Assembly: GCA_047606825.1 (NCBI GenBank)
Contig: JASGDY010000022.1
Location: 1-22,730 of the forward strand
Reading direction: 5' to 3'
Length of the DNA stretch: 22,730 nt
DNA from: Rhizosphaericola sp047606825
GTDB lineage: Bacteria > Bacteroidota > Bacteroidia > Chitinophagales > Chitinophagaceae
A program made the position numbers and the translations under genes. Of the stretch, positions 16,375 through 22,730 are shown piece after piece. The notes under the pieces were generated by a model. That model saw nothing but the letters and a program-made list of their open reading frames with translations, had not been told where the DNA came from and made no database searches. Every line of letters begins with the position of its first letter. Within the stretch, counting starts at the first letter, position 1.

Positions 16375-18372
16375 ATGGAAAAGATATATCAACCGAAATC
16401 AGTATTGGCCATCGTCGGTGCCATGCTATTTCTATCACTCGCCACCGTTTCCTGCAAAAAATCCTACTTGAACATGGACGAATACCTCTACGACATGTAC
16501 AATCTGGACAGCGTATTTGTGAACCAGGACAGGTTATTGCAATATATCAACGGGATTGCCTCCTATCTTCCCGACGAGGACAAGTTATGGACGAGTTCAT
16601 GGGCGCCTTTCCAAGGTGCGTCCGATGAAAATTTTACTTCGTGGGACGACGACCGCCATGCAGGTATCAAACTTTTACTGGGAGAGATTACGCCTTATGC
16701 CGCCAACACTTACTTCAACAATTACGAAAACTGGTATCGCGGTATTCGTAAAGCCAATACCGTCATTTCAAGGATAGACGAAACACCTGACTTGTCCACA
16801 ACCACGAAAAGACAGTATTTGGGCGAAATGTACTTCTTCCGAGGTTATTTCCTGTATTTGCTACTCCAGCAGTACGGTCCAGTAGTGACACCTCCTGATG
16901 AAGTGATGGACATCACGGCATCTTCGGATGAATTGTCCCTGGAAAGAAGCAGCTATGACTCCTGCGTCAATTACATCGTCAAGAACTTGGAAGTGGCCAA
17001 CAGTTATCTTCCCATCACGCAAGATGCGCTTGCCGAAGTCTATCGGCCAACATCTGGAGCCGCACTAGCGGCTATGTCAAGGGTTTTGCTATATGCCGCA
17101 AGTCCTTTATTCAACGGAAATCCATCCTATGCCAACTGGCAACGGTCAGACGGCACACTGTTCATTTCCAATACGTATGACGCAACAAAATGGGGCAAGG
17201 CCGCCGTTGCTGCCAAGAGAGTGATAGAGACTGGAAGATATGAATTATACACTTTTCCTAGAAGTGCCGATACGGATTCGCTGGCGGCCAATGTTCCAAC
17301 CGAGGCCTTTCCTAATGGCGCAGGAGGCATCGACCCGTATCGTTCCTATAAATACACATTCATCGGAGAGGTGCCGGCTACCAGTAACCCGGAGCTTATC
17401 TGGGGTACCAAGCAAGACCCGACTGGCGACGATTCTCCCTTATGGATATCTAGTCCAGCCATTATGGGCGGGGGCAATGGTTTGAATGTGACGCAGGATA
17501 TCGTAGATGCCTTCAAAATGAAGGACGGCAACGACATCAATAGCTCTAGTGCGGATTATCCTTATCCGACCGCGTCCTCCAACTACCTTCCCATCAGTGC
17601 CGCCAAAAATATATCTGACGTACAGTTGACAACCAATACGGCACAAATGTATTACAACAGGGAAGCCCGCTTCTACGCCACCATCGGCTTCAACCATTCT
17701 TATTGGAAAGGAACATCTTACACAGGCTCTACTTCTGGTGTAAAAAACGTAGAAGTTACTTATTACTCCAATGGTAATGCAGCTCCGACCAACACCCTCC
17801 CCTATGACTACAACCATACGGGTTATACAGTCATCAAATATAACCATCATGCAGACATCATGTTACAGACGGGATCCATACTTCCCAAGGTATTCCCGAT
17901 ATTCCGTTATGCCGAGATATTGCTCAACTATGCCGAGGCACTTAATGAAATGGACGGTTCCTATACAGATGCGACAACGGGTATCACGGTAACCCGAGAC
18001 CTGTCGGAAATCGCAGCAGCCGTCAACAGGGTTCGTTTCCGGGCGGGGTTGCCCGGTATGTCCAGTACAGAACTTGCCAGCCAGTCAAGCATCCGTGAGG
18101 CCATCAAAAGGGAAAGAAAAGTAGAGTTTGCATTCGAAGGGCGTCGCTTTCTCGACCTATGCCGATGGATGGATGCACCCACGGCTTATGCACAATCCAT
18201 CGTTGGCATGAACATAGCTGCAAGCTCCAGCGAACGACAAAAATTCTTTACCAGGACTACCCTCACAGAGCCGCTCGCCAAAAGGACATGGAGCTTCAAG
18301 ATGTACTTCTGGCCGATTCCCAAAGAGGTCCTAGACAAAAATGCCAAGATGGTCCAAAATCCAGGCTGGTAA
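16375..18372 (+). CDS. SusD/RagB-family glycan-binding outer-membrane lipoprotein
   Basis: This 665-residue lipoprotein has a lipobox ending at C27 (LATVSC), followed by KKSYLNMDEY, typical of SusD. The helical TPR-like core is visible in the YRGIRKANTVISRID and YLGEMYFFRGYFLYLLLQQYG segments. The C-terminal RagB/SusD domain includes FRYAEILLNYAEALNE, IKRERKVEFAFEGRRFLDLCRW, and the ending FWPIPKEVLDKNAKMVQNPGW. It acts as the substrate-binding lid on the SusC barrel at the outer face of the outer membrane. At 665 residues it is longer than the usual roughly 500-600, so it may have extra surface loops. Gene order and 24-nt spacing put it in the same operon as SusC. Confidence 0.96.
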   Translation: MEKIYQPKSVLAIVGAMLFLSLATVSCKKSYLNMDEYLYDMYNLDSVFVNQDRLLQYINGIASYLPDEDKLWTSSWAPFQGASDENFTSWDDDRHAGIKLLLGEITPYAANTYFNNYENWYRGIRKANTVISRIDETPDLSTTTKRQYLGEMYFFRGYFLYLLLQQYGPVVTPPDEVMDITASSDELSLERSSYDSCVNYIVKNLEVANSYLPITQDALAEVYRPTSGAALAAMSRVLLYAASPLFNGNPSYANWQRSDGTLFISNTYDATKWGKAAVAAKRVIETGRYELYTFPRSADTDSLAANVPTEAFPNGAGGIDPYRSYKYTFIGEVPATSNPELIWGTKQDPTGDDSPLWISSPAIMGGGNGLNVTQDIVDAFKMKDGNDINSSSADYPYPTASSNYLPISAAKNISDVQLTTNTAQMYYNREARFYATIGFNHSYWKGTSYTGSTSGVKNVEVTYYSNGNAAPTNTLPYDYNHTGYTVIKYNHHADIMLQTGSILPKVFPIFRYAEILLNYAEALNEMDGSYTDATTGITVTRDLSEIAAAVNRVRFRAGLPGMSSTELASQSSIREAIKRERKVEFAFEGRRFLDLCRWMDAPTAYAQSIVGMNIAASSSERQKFFTRTTLTEPLAKRTWSFKMYFWPIPKEVLDKNAKMVQNPGW

Positions 18373-18413
18373 GCACAATGCTCTTTTTTCTTTGACGTTA
18401 AAAAAATAATCAG

Positions 18414-19304
18414 ATGAAAATATTCAAATATGTTATCGCGGGCATCCTTCCGACATGCATGCTGGGATGCCAAAAATATACCAACCCTCTCGACGAGGAA
18501 CAGTACGAGAAGAGCGTCTACCTCGTAGGCGCCAACCAGTCCAACGACCTTGGCAGGCATATCGTAGACCTCCCTTACAAAGAATCAGAAAGTGATACGG
18601 CGGAGACGTTCATCTCGGTCGCCACGGGCGGCAGTAAAAACATCGACCGCGATGTCACCGTAACCGTCGAGGAGGCAGGAAGCTATGCCTTGGAACAATA
18701 CAACGGCCTTTACCTCTACAAATCGACCGATATCAGATACCAATATCTCGGGAGTGCATATTACCAGATACCATCCTATTCCGTGACGCTCAGTGCGGGT
18801 GATGTCTATGGGCGTATTCCTATCGGAATCAATACCGCCGCGCTCCCCTGCGATTCCCTGTATGGTATCACGTTTCGGATTGCTTCCGTTTCAGACCCGG
18901 ACTATCTGCCGATACGGTCTACCGACTCGCTGTTGATTTTTTCCTTTAATCTGTACAATGATTATTCGGGTACTTACCAGGCGGAAGGCTACTACCAAAA
19001 GTATAATTCCACCGATACCAGCCATACCGCGATTTCACTTTCACGGACGATGAAAGCCGTCAGCTACAACCAACTCCGGTTTTACCATCTTACGACTACC
19101 GAAACAATGGACAGTGTTGCGAACAAAGGCGTCCTGCTGACTGTCAACACGGACAATAGCGTCAGCGTCGCTTCATGGAACAACTTGGTAATAACCGATG
19201 GCGGAGGAACTTATGATGCCGACAAAAAAACGCTGACTCTCTGGTACATTTATACAGATAGTGGCGTAGCCTATAAGTTTACAGGCACTTATACCAAGAG
19301 TTGA
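18414..19304 (+). CDS. DUF1735/DUF4361-type lipoprotein of the SusC/SusD operon
   Basis: This 296-residue lipoprotein has a lipobox ending at C19 (CMLGC). The N-terminal half (about 30-165, with VYLVGANQ and VTVTVEEAGSYALEQYNGLYLYKS) resembles the DUF1735 beta-sandwich that precedes catalytic domains in some Bacteroides glycanases. The C-terminal half (about 175-296, starting FNLYNDYSGTYQAEGYY) resembles DUF4361. No catalytic domain is attached. Proteins of this kind sit after SusD and are taken to be surface glycan-binding proteins. The start is 41 nt after the SusD stop and a long hairpin follows, so it is probably the last gene of the operon. The domain names come from recognition by eye. 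Confidence 0.72.
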   Translation: MKIFKYVIAGILPTCMLGCQKYTNPLDEEQYEKSVYLVGANQSNDLGRHIVDLPYKESESDTAETFISVATGGSKNIDRDVTVTVEEAGSYALEQYNGLYLYKSTDIRYQYLGSAYYQIPSYSVTLSAGDVYGRIPIGINTAALPCDSLYGITFRIASVSDPDYLPIRSTDSLLIFSFNLYNDYSGTYQAEGYYQKYNSTDTSHTAISLSRTMKAVSYNQLRFYHLTTTETMDSVANKGVLLTVNTDNSVSVASWNNLVITDGGGTYDADKKTLTLWYIYTDSGVAYKFTGTYTKS

Positions 19305-19320
19305 TATTGTTTATAATAGT

Positions 19321-19383
19321 AACCATTAAGGAGTTAAGGCACATTGAGAACTTTTCTTAATGTGCCTTAACTCCTTAATGGTT
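19321..19383 (+). terminator. Long hairpin closing the SusC/SusD operon
   Basis: Arms 19321-19345 and 19359-19383 are perfectly complementary over 25 bp with a 13-nt loop. The hairpin begins 16 nt after the stop codon and is followed by TATAAAAATTT. A smaller hairpin (CGTGAG 19401-19406, CTCACG 19415-19420) stands downstream. The arm is built of TTAAGG-like units, which suggests a dispersed repeat used as a terminator. Confidence 0.75.
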
Positions 19384-19442
19384 TATAAAAATTTACGCTA
19401 CGTGAGTTCATACCCTCACGAACCACGGCGGAAGTAATCGCA

Positions 19443-19631
19443 TTATGCCAATGATTTTTCTCTTTTTGAGGTTGTCAATTGTCTTTTGGATGTCGTTTTC
19501 TTGAATCTCTTTTTTTTGCCCGTTGCTTTGTAATAGGTAATTATTTCGCTGATTCGCTTTCTCTCTACGTCTGTCAATGGCGTTGGGTCAACCACGAAAT
19601 CAACTCCTTTCGGTTCTTTAATATGTCCCAT
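19443..19631 (-). CDS. Small protein with conserved-looking head and strongly basic tail
   Basis: A 62-residue protein beginning MGHIKEPKGVDFVVDPTPLT, with a short predicted helix (about 20-36, VERKRISEIITYYK) and a lysine/arginine-rich tail (residues 39-59). It has no signal peptide. The head has the look of a conserved Bacteroidota short protein, but I cannot assign a family. The ATG at 19631 lies 12 nt after the stop of the GNAT-like gene, so the two are probably one transcript. Both are A+T-richer than their neighbours. The basic tail could bind nucleic acid or a partner, or be an acetylation substrate; a toxin-antitoxin type role with the GNAT protein is possible and unproven. Confidence 0.6.
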   Translation of the reverse strand: MGHIKEPKGVDFVVDPTPLTDVERKRISEIITYYKATGKKKRFKKTTSKRQLTTSKREKSLA

Positions 19632-19643
19632 TGTTTGAAGATT

Positions 19644-20171
19644 CTAAGTTGGAAAATATTGTTTAATCAATTTAAGTGCTTCTTGAGGAAATATTACCAT
19701 TCTATGCCCACCAATATGTGTTGCACCTAAAGTTTTTTGATAATGCTCAACGAGTTTTGTCTTTGAAGTAAAGGATACAAAACCTTGATAACCTTTATCC
19801 CATGATAATTTACAAGCAAATGCAAACAGATTGCCAGATACACCTTCATACAATTTGCTACTGCCTATGTTGAATGGAGCACTTTCAATAAGGTGTAAGT
19901 AAAAATGGTCATTAAAGTCACTAATGCTTGCAAGTCCCTGAATTATATTGTAATTGTCTCTAATCGTCAGCTTATAAATATTTCTGTCCATTAATCTATA
20001 CTCCCTTACCCAATTGAACTGCCAACCCATTTTCTTTGTCACTATTTTTAAATCGGTCTTAGAGATTGGCTGCACGCAGGTCGGAAAACTATCTCCAGAA
20101 ATGGTATTTACAATGCTATTTGTTAGCTTGTCGATTTCAATACCAATATGATATTCTTCCTGTTTTACCAC
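19644..20171 (-). CDS. GNAT-fold N-acetyltransferase-like protein
   Basis: A 175-residue cytosolic protein. The C-terminal half reads as a GNAT core: a strand with YLHLIESAPFN (about 92-102), then a GVSGNLFAFACKLSWDKGY helix-loop where acetyl-CoA would sit, then FVSFTSKTKLVEHYQKTLGA and a final GGHRMVIFP strand. The classic R/Q-x-x-G-x-G/A pyrophosphate loop is not obvious, so activity is uncertain. The start is GTG at 20171; a TGA lies two codons upstream and no early ATG exists. It stands 25 nt after the GH43 stop and 12 nt before the small basic protein. The A+T-rich composition differs from the GH43 gene, suggesting separate origin. Target unknown. Confidence 0.62.
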   Translation of the reverse strand: MVKQEEYHIGIEIDKLTNSIVNTISGDSFPTCVQPISKTDLKIVTKKMGWQFNWVREYRLMDRNIYKLTIRDNYNIIQGLASISDFNDHFYLHLIESAPFNIGSSKLYEGVSGNLFAFACKLSWDKGYQGFVSFTSKTKLVEHYQKTLGATHIGGHRMVIFPQEALKLIKQYFPT

Positions 20172-20196
20172 TTTTCAAAGTTACTAAAATTCTGGC

Positions 20197-21324
20197 TTAC
20201 ATTTTCACATGAAAGAAATCCAATCCCCAGCTATCCTGCCACTTCAGGACCGGCAATCCCTTTTCAAACAATATCGGCAGCCAGATATAGCGTCCATCGA
20301 TGGGATGCTCGGGTCGCCAGCGGTCTGCCATGAAGATAAACGCGTCCTTTTTGCCAGGGACAGGCAATATGTACGTTCCTTGGGAATGGAAAGTGAGCTG
20401 GGCACCGACACCTACACAAGGATTGCGAAGCTCGTTCCACGGTCCGAAAATATGGTCGGCGGTAAACAGCCGTGCGGCATTGGGAGCCCAGCCCGTGCAA
20501 CCGGAGGTAATCATGTAGTATTTACCATCTTTCTTGAACAGGGTCGGCGCTTCGTTGTGTCCACCAGGAGCCACGCGCACATATTGCCCGGTGTAGTTGA
20601 GATAGTCGTCGGAGAGTGCCGCAATCTGCAATGTCAGGTTGTCTTCCGACGAATAAATGTGGTAGGCTTTACCGTCGTCGTCCACAAAAAGCGTCATATC
20701 GCGGCACATCTGTCCACCTGCCAGGTCACGTCGCACGAACAAGCCGTTTTCTATAGCAGTCCGCCATTCAGGAGTCCACCATTCCTTGAAATCGCTGGGC
20801 ATCTGTTTTGCTTCTTTTTGTGCGACGGTCATGTCCAACGGAAAAATCCCCGGGTTGACCCGCGCATTTTTCAGGAACTTAAATTTTCCGGTCGGGAAGT
20901 CGCTTACCGCAATGCCGACGTTGGCGGCATCGTAACCTCTGCCGAGCAGTTCGAGGTGGAAGTAGAGCACATATTTTTGGGTCGTGGTGTTGTAGATGAC
21001 TTTGGGACGTTCCATGATGCAGCCGCGCGCTATCGGACTTTTAGCGTCGTCCGAAACGTCCAGTACGACCCCCTCGTTTTTCCAGTGGTACAGGTCGGTG
21101 GAGGAATAACATGTAATGCCGACCAGCGCGTTGTTGGAATGTTCACCTTTGTTTTCGCCGTACCAGTAGTACATGCCGTCGTGGTAGAGGATACCGCCGC
21201 CATGTGCATTGATGTGGACACCCTTGTCGTCGGGCCATATCTCACCCGGATGGAAAGCATTGGTCTGTGCAAAGATGTGTAAGCAGAACAAACCGCTAAG
21301 GCAGAGGAATGTGATTGTTTTCAT
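20197..21324 (-). CDS. GH43-family glycosidase, exo-beta-1,3-galactanase-like
   Basis: This 375-residue exported protein has a signal peptide at about 1-20 (ending HIFAQ) and a single five-bladed propeller domain. The opening VHINAHGGGILYHDGMYYWYGENKG is characteristic of the GH43 branch near subfamilies 24 and 34. Residues fit the unusual exo-beta-1,3-galactanase set: E105 (MERPKV), E258 as likely acid (HNEAP), and Q315 (HSQGT) where other GH43 enzymes use an acidic base. A loop at about 155-205 (PLDMTVAQKEAKQMP onward) looks longer than usual. It would release galactose from beta-1,3-galactan or related side chains outside the cytosol. It converges on the SusC/SusD operon, separated by the GNAT pair, and may serve it. 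Exact specificity is not certain. Confidence 0.85.
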   Translation of the reverse strand: MKTITFLCLSGLFCLHIFAQTNAFHPGEIWPDDKGVHINAHGGGILYHDGMYYWYGENKGEHSNNALVGITCYSSTDLYHWKNEGVVLDVSDDAKSPIARGCIMERPKVIYNTTTQKYVLYFHLELLGRGYDAANVGIAVSDFPTGKFKFLKNARVNPGIFPLDMTVAQKEAKQMPSDFKEWWTPEWRTAIENGLFVRRDLAGGQMCRDMTLFVDDDGKAYHIYSSEDNLTLQIAALSDDYLNYTGQYVRVAPGGHNEAPTLFKKDGKYYMITSGCTGWAPNAARLFTADHIFGPWNELRNPCVGVGAQLTFHSQGTYILPVPGKKDAFIFMADRWRPEHPIDGRYIWLPILFEKGLPVLKWQDSWGLDFFHVKM

Positions 21325-21446
21325 GAATTAAAAAAGCAAAAAGTAAAAGAATGGGCGTACTACCATCCAGACAATATTATAAAAGTTAAAAATACAATTG
21401 AATTTTTCGGCGGTGTTTTTCTACGAAATCGTTGTAGGTTATGGTT

Positions 21447-21794
21447 TCATTCCACCACGCGTATTTGCTTATTGGTCACTGCCGTTTCTTTTCCCCATTC
21501 AGCAATGGCGTTGAGCAATGGTATCAGCGTTTTTCCAAATTTGGTTAGTTCATAATCCACTTTCAAAGGCGGTTTGCTTGTATGGACAGTACGCTTAACC
21601 AAGCCGTCCGCCTCCAATTCTTTCAGTTGCAGGCTCAAAGTCCGTTCCGTAATGACTTTACACACTTTTCTTAATTCACTATATCGCTTTTTTTCGATTA
21701 GATGAATAAGGATAACCGCCTTCCATTTTCCGCCAATGTATTTCATTGTTAGGCTTGTATCGCATGGATATTGCTTGTCTTCTATACTATACAT
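21447..21794 (-). CDS. HxlR-family winged-helix transcriptional regulator
   Basis: This 115-residue cytosolic DNA-binding protein has a winged-helix core at about 15-95: IGGKWKAVILIHLIEKKRYSELRK, then ITERTLSLQLKELEADGLVKR (recognition helix) and the wing up to YELTKFGKTLIPLL. C11 in QYPCD is the conserved N-terminal cysteine through which HypR/YodB-type members sense quinones, aldehydes or disulfide stress. It diverges from the nitroreductase gene, the usual arrangement for a regulator controlling its neighbour and itself. The 95-bp gap holds two interlocked promoters and a palindrome. The inducer is unknown; a thiol-reactive electrophile is the reasonable guess. Confidence 0.93.
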   Translation of the reverse strand: MYSIEDKQYPCDTSLTMKYIGGKWKAVILIHLIEKKRYSELRKVCKVITERTLSLQLKELEADGLVKRTVHTSKPPLKVDYELTKFGKTLIPLLNAIAEWGKETAVTNKQIRVVE

Positions 21795-21819
21795 CTGTTA
21801 CTATCATTTATGACAGTTA

Positions 21820-21853
21820 TTGCAAATATAGTTTGCTATAATTATTTTTGCAA
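21820..21853. promoter_or_regulatory. Interlocked divergent promoters in an imperfect palindrome
   Basis: Rightward: TTG 21820-21822, 20-nt spacer, TATTTTTG 21843-21850, then 39 nt to the nitroreductase ATG. Leftward: TTG on the minus strand (21853-21851), 20-nt spacer, TATATTTG (21830-21823), then 28 nt to the HxlR ATG. Both -7 boxes match TAnnTTTG exactly. The outer arms TTGCAAA and TTTGCAA are perfect complements, and GCAAA/TTTGC (21822-21826, 21832-21836) forms a further inner repeat. One bound HxlR dimer could cover both promoters. Confidence 0.7.
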
Positions 21854-21889
21854 CTGAAAAAAGTATAGTTAAACAAAAATGACAACAAA

Positions 21890-22489
21890 ATGGATTTTTT
21901 AACACTTGCGGAAAGCAGATATACCACGAAAAAATACAATGCGAATGCAAAAATTGCGGAGGAGAAAATCCAGCACTTAAAAGAAATCATACGCCTAAGC
22001 CCGTCGTCTATTGACAGCCAGCCCTGGAAATTTGTTTTCATTGCGGACGAAAAAACAAAACAGGCATTGGCAAGCGTCTCCTATTCCAACGAACAAAAAA
22101 TCAACGGCGCAAGCCATCTGGTTGTGTTCGGAGTCATTGACACCATTGAAAAATTTGAAGAACAAATCCGCCAAAACCTGCCCCAGGCCGCAGTTGATTA
22201 TTACAACACTTTTCTGAAACCCTTACCCGAACCGGAAATCAAATCGTGGCTGCAACACCAAGTGTACCTTTCTCTTGGATTTTTCCTTTCGGCATGTGCA
22301 AGTATGGGCATCGACAGTACGCCGATGGAGGGTATAAAAAATGCGGAATATGATAAAATACTGCAACTCGACGGTTACAAAACGCTGTTTGCAGTAGCGA
22401 TTGGTTACAGAAATCCCGAAGATACCAACCAACCGTCCAATACACCAAAATTACGGTTGCCGCTTGAGCAAGTGGTACAGTCGATATAA
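21890..22489 (+). CDS. Nitroreductase-family NAD(P)H-dependent flavin oxidoreductase (NfsB-like)
   Basis: This 199-residue cytosolic flavoprotein begins MDFLTLAESRYTTKKYNANAKI, the nitroreductase N-terminal pattern. It then has IRLSPSSIDSQPWKFVFI, where S-S-x-x-x-QPW contacts FMN, and later LGFFLSACASMGIDSTPMEG and FAVAIGYRNPEDT, the second flavin-binding region. Such enzymes reduce quinones, nitroaromatics or other electrophiles using NAD(P)H and FMN, usually as homodimers. Transcription from the promoter at 21820-21850 under the divergent HxlR regulator suggests induction by electrophile stress. The natural substrate cannot be read from sequence. Confidence 0.93.
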   Translation: MDFLTLAESRYTTKKYNANAKIAEEKIQHLKEIIRLSPSSIDSQPWKFVFIADEKTKQALASVSYSNEQKINGASHLVVFGVIDTIEKFEEQIRQNLPQAAVDYYNTFLKPLPEPEIKSWLQHQVYLSLGFFLSACASMGIDSTPMEGIKNAEYDKILQLDGYKTLFAVAIGYRNPEDTNQPSNTPKLRLPLEQVVQSI

Positions 22490-22499
22490 AATTGGTTTA

Positions 22500-22522
22500 C
22501 TTTGTAACTGTAGATTACAAGG
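22500..22522 (+). terminator. Weak hairpin after the nitroreductase gene
   Basis: TTGTAA (22502-22507) and TTACAA (22515-22520) form a 6-bp stem, extended by a G-U and a C-G pair, around a 7-nt loop 11 nt after the stop. A TATTTGTTTTTA stretch follows a few bases downstream. The stem is A+T-rich, so termination here is only plausible; the four-hairpin repeat lies about 50 bp further on. Confidence 0.3.
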
Positions 22523-22570
22523 ATATCGTATTTGTTTTTATCGGTTACAATTCTGTGGATTTTTGAAATA

Positions 22571-22730
22571 ATACGATTTTGATTTATATTTTAGACCAAA
22601 AACCCATTTGTGCTGTTCGGGATTTGCAATCCCGAACGCTTATCCGTGCATTTGCAATGCACTGCTATTTGCGGATTGCAAATCCGCCGATACGGCTTCA
22701 GGATTACAAATCCTGAAGAGCGGAGTAATA
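22571..22730. repeat. Right copy of the four-hairpin inverted repeat module
   Basis: This is the reverse complement of 25-184 with four base differences in 160. Hairpins lie at 22615-22637, 22646-22662, 22671-22687 and 22696-22718, all with 3-nt loops and 8-nt linkers. Relative to the left copy, two differences fall in loops (22679, 22627) and two outside the hairpins (22611, 22603); all 68 stem bases are identical. The window stops exactly at the outer edge of this copy. Confidence 0.9.

Noticed and set aside
20209..21282. A 357-codon plus-strand open frame opposite the GH43 gene
   Set aside because: It is the antisense shadow of a clear signal-peptide-bearing GH43; its translation has no recognisable domain.

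Overview
The window looks like a chromosomal segment from a Bacteroidota bacterium, probably a Sphingobacteriia- or Chitinophagia-like saccharide degrader. The reasons are a SusC/SusD pair with lipoprotein partners, TAnnTTTG-type promoter boxes, few visible Shine-Dalgarno sequences, and a zinc-ribbon/Nif3 gene pair. It carries no phage, plasmid, transposase or CRISPR genes. Both ends run into the same multi-hairpin repeat in opposite orientation (25-184 and 22571-22730), so this may be a contig that breaks at a multicopy repeat.

Layout, left to right. A four-hairpin repeat and a long terminator hairpin come first. A leftward two-gene operon follows: a Nif3-like dinuclear-metal protein, then a coiled-coil C4 zinc-ribbon protein. 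Diverging from it across a 25-bp palindrome is a large secreted GH31 glycosidase with Fn3, F5/8C-like, dockerin and cohesin-like modules, then alaS. A PAP2 phosphatase converges on alaS and shares its hairpin. A leftward gmhA-gmhB pair for ADP- or GDP-heptose precursor synthesis is next. About 770 bp without a convincing gene separates it from a polysaccharide-utilization-type operon: IPT/NHL lipoprotein, SusC, SusD and a DUF1735/DUF4361-type lipoprotein, closed by a long hairpin.

The right part reads leftward: a GH43 enzyme resembling exo-beta-1,3-galactanases, then an A+T-rich pair made of a GNAT-fold protein and a 62-residue protein with a basic tail. Last comes an HxlR regulator diverging from a nitroreductase, with two interlocked promoters inside one imperfect palindrome.

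Functionally, the SusC/SusD operon should bind and import a glycan at the outer membrane, and the GH43 (and possibly the unlinked GH31) could trim galactan- or mucin-like substrates. No sigma/anti-sigma pair or hybrid two-component regulator is present, so its control lies elsewhere. The most unusual items are the mirror-symmetric four-hairpin modules, the GNAT/small-protein pair and the interlocked HxlR promoter palindrome. All family calls come from reading the sequence; no database search was run.
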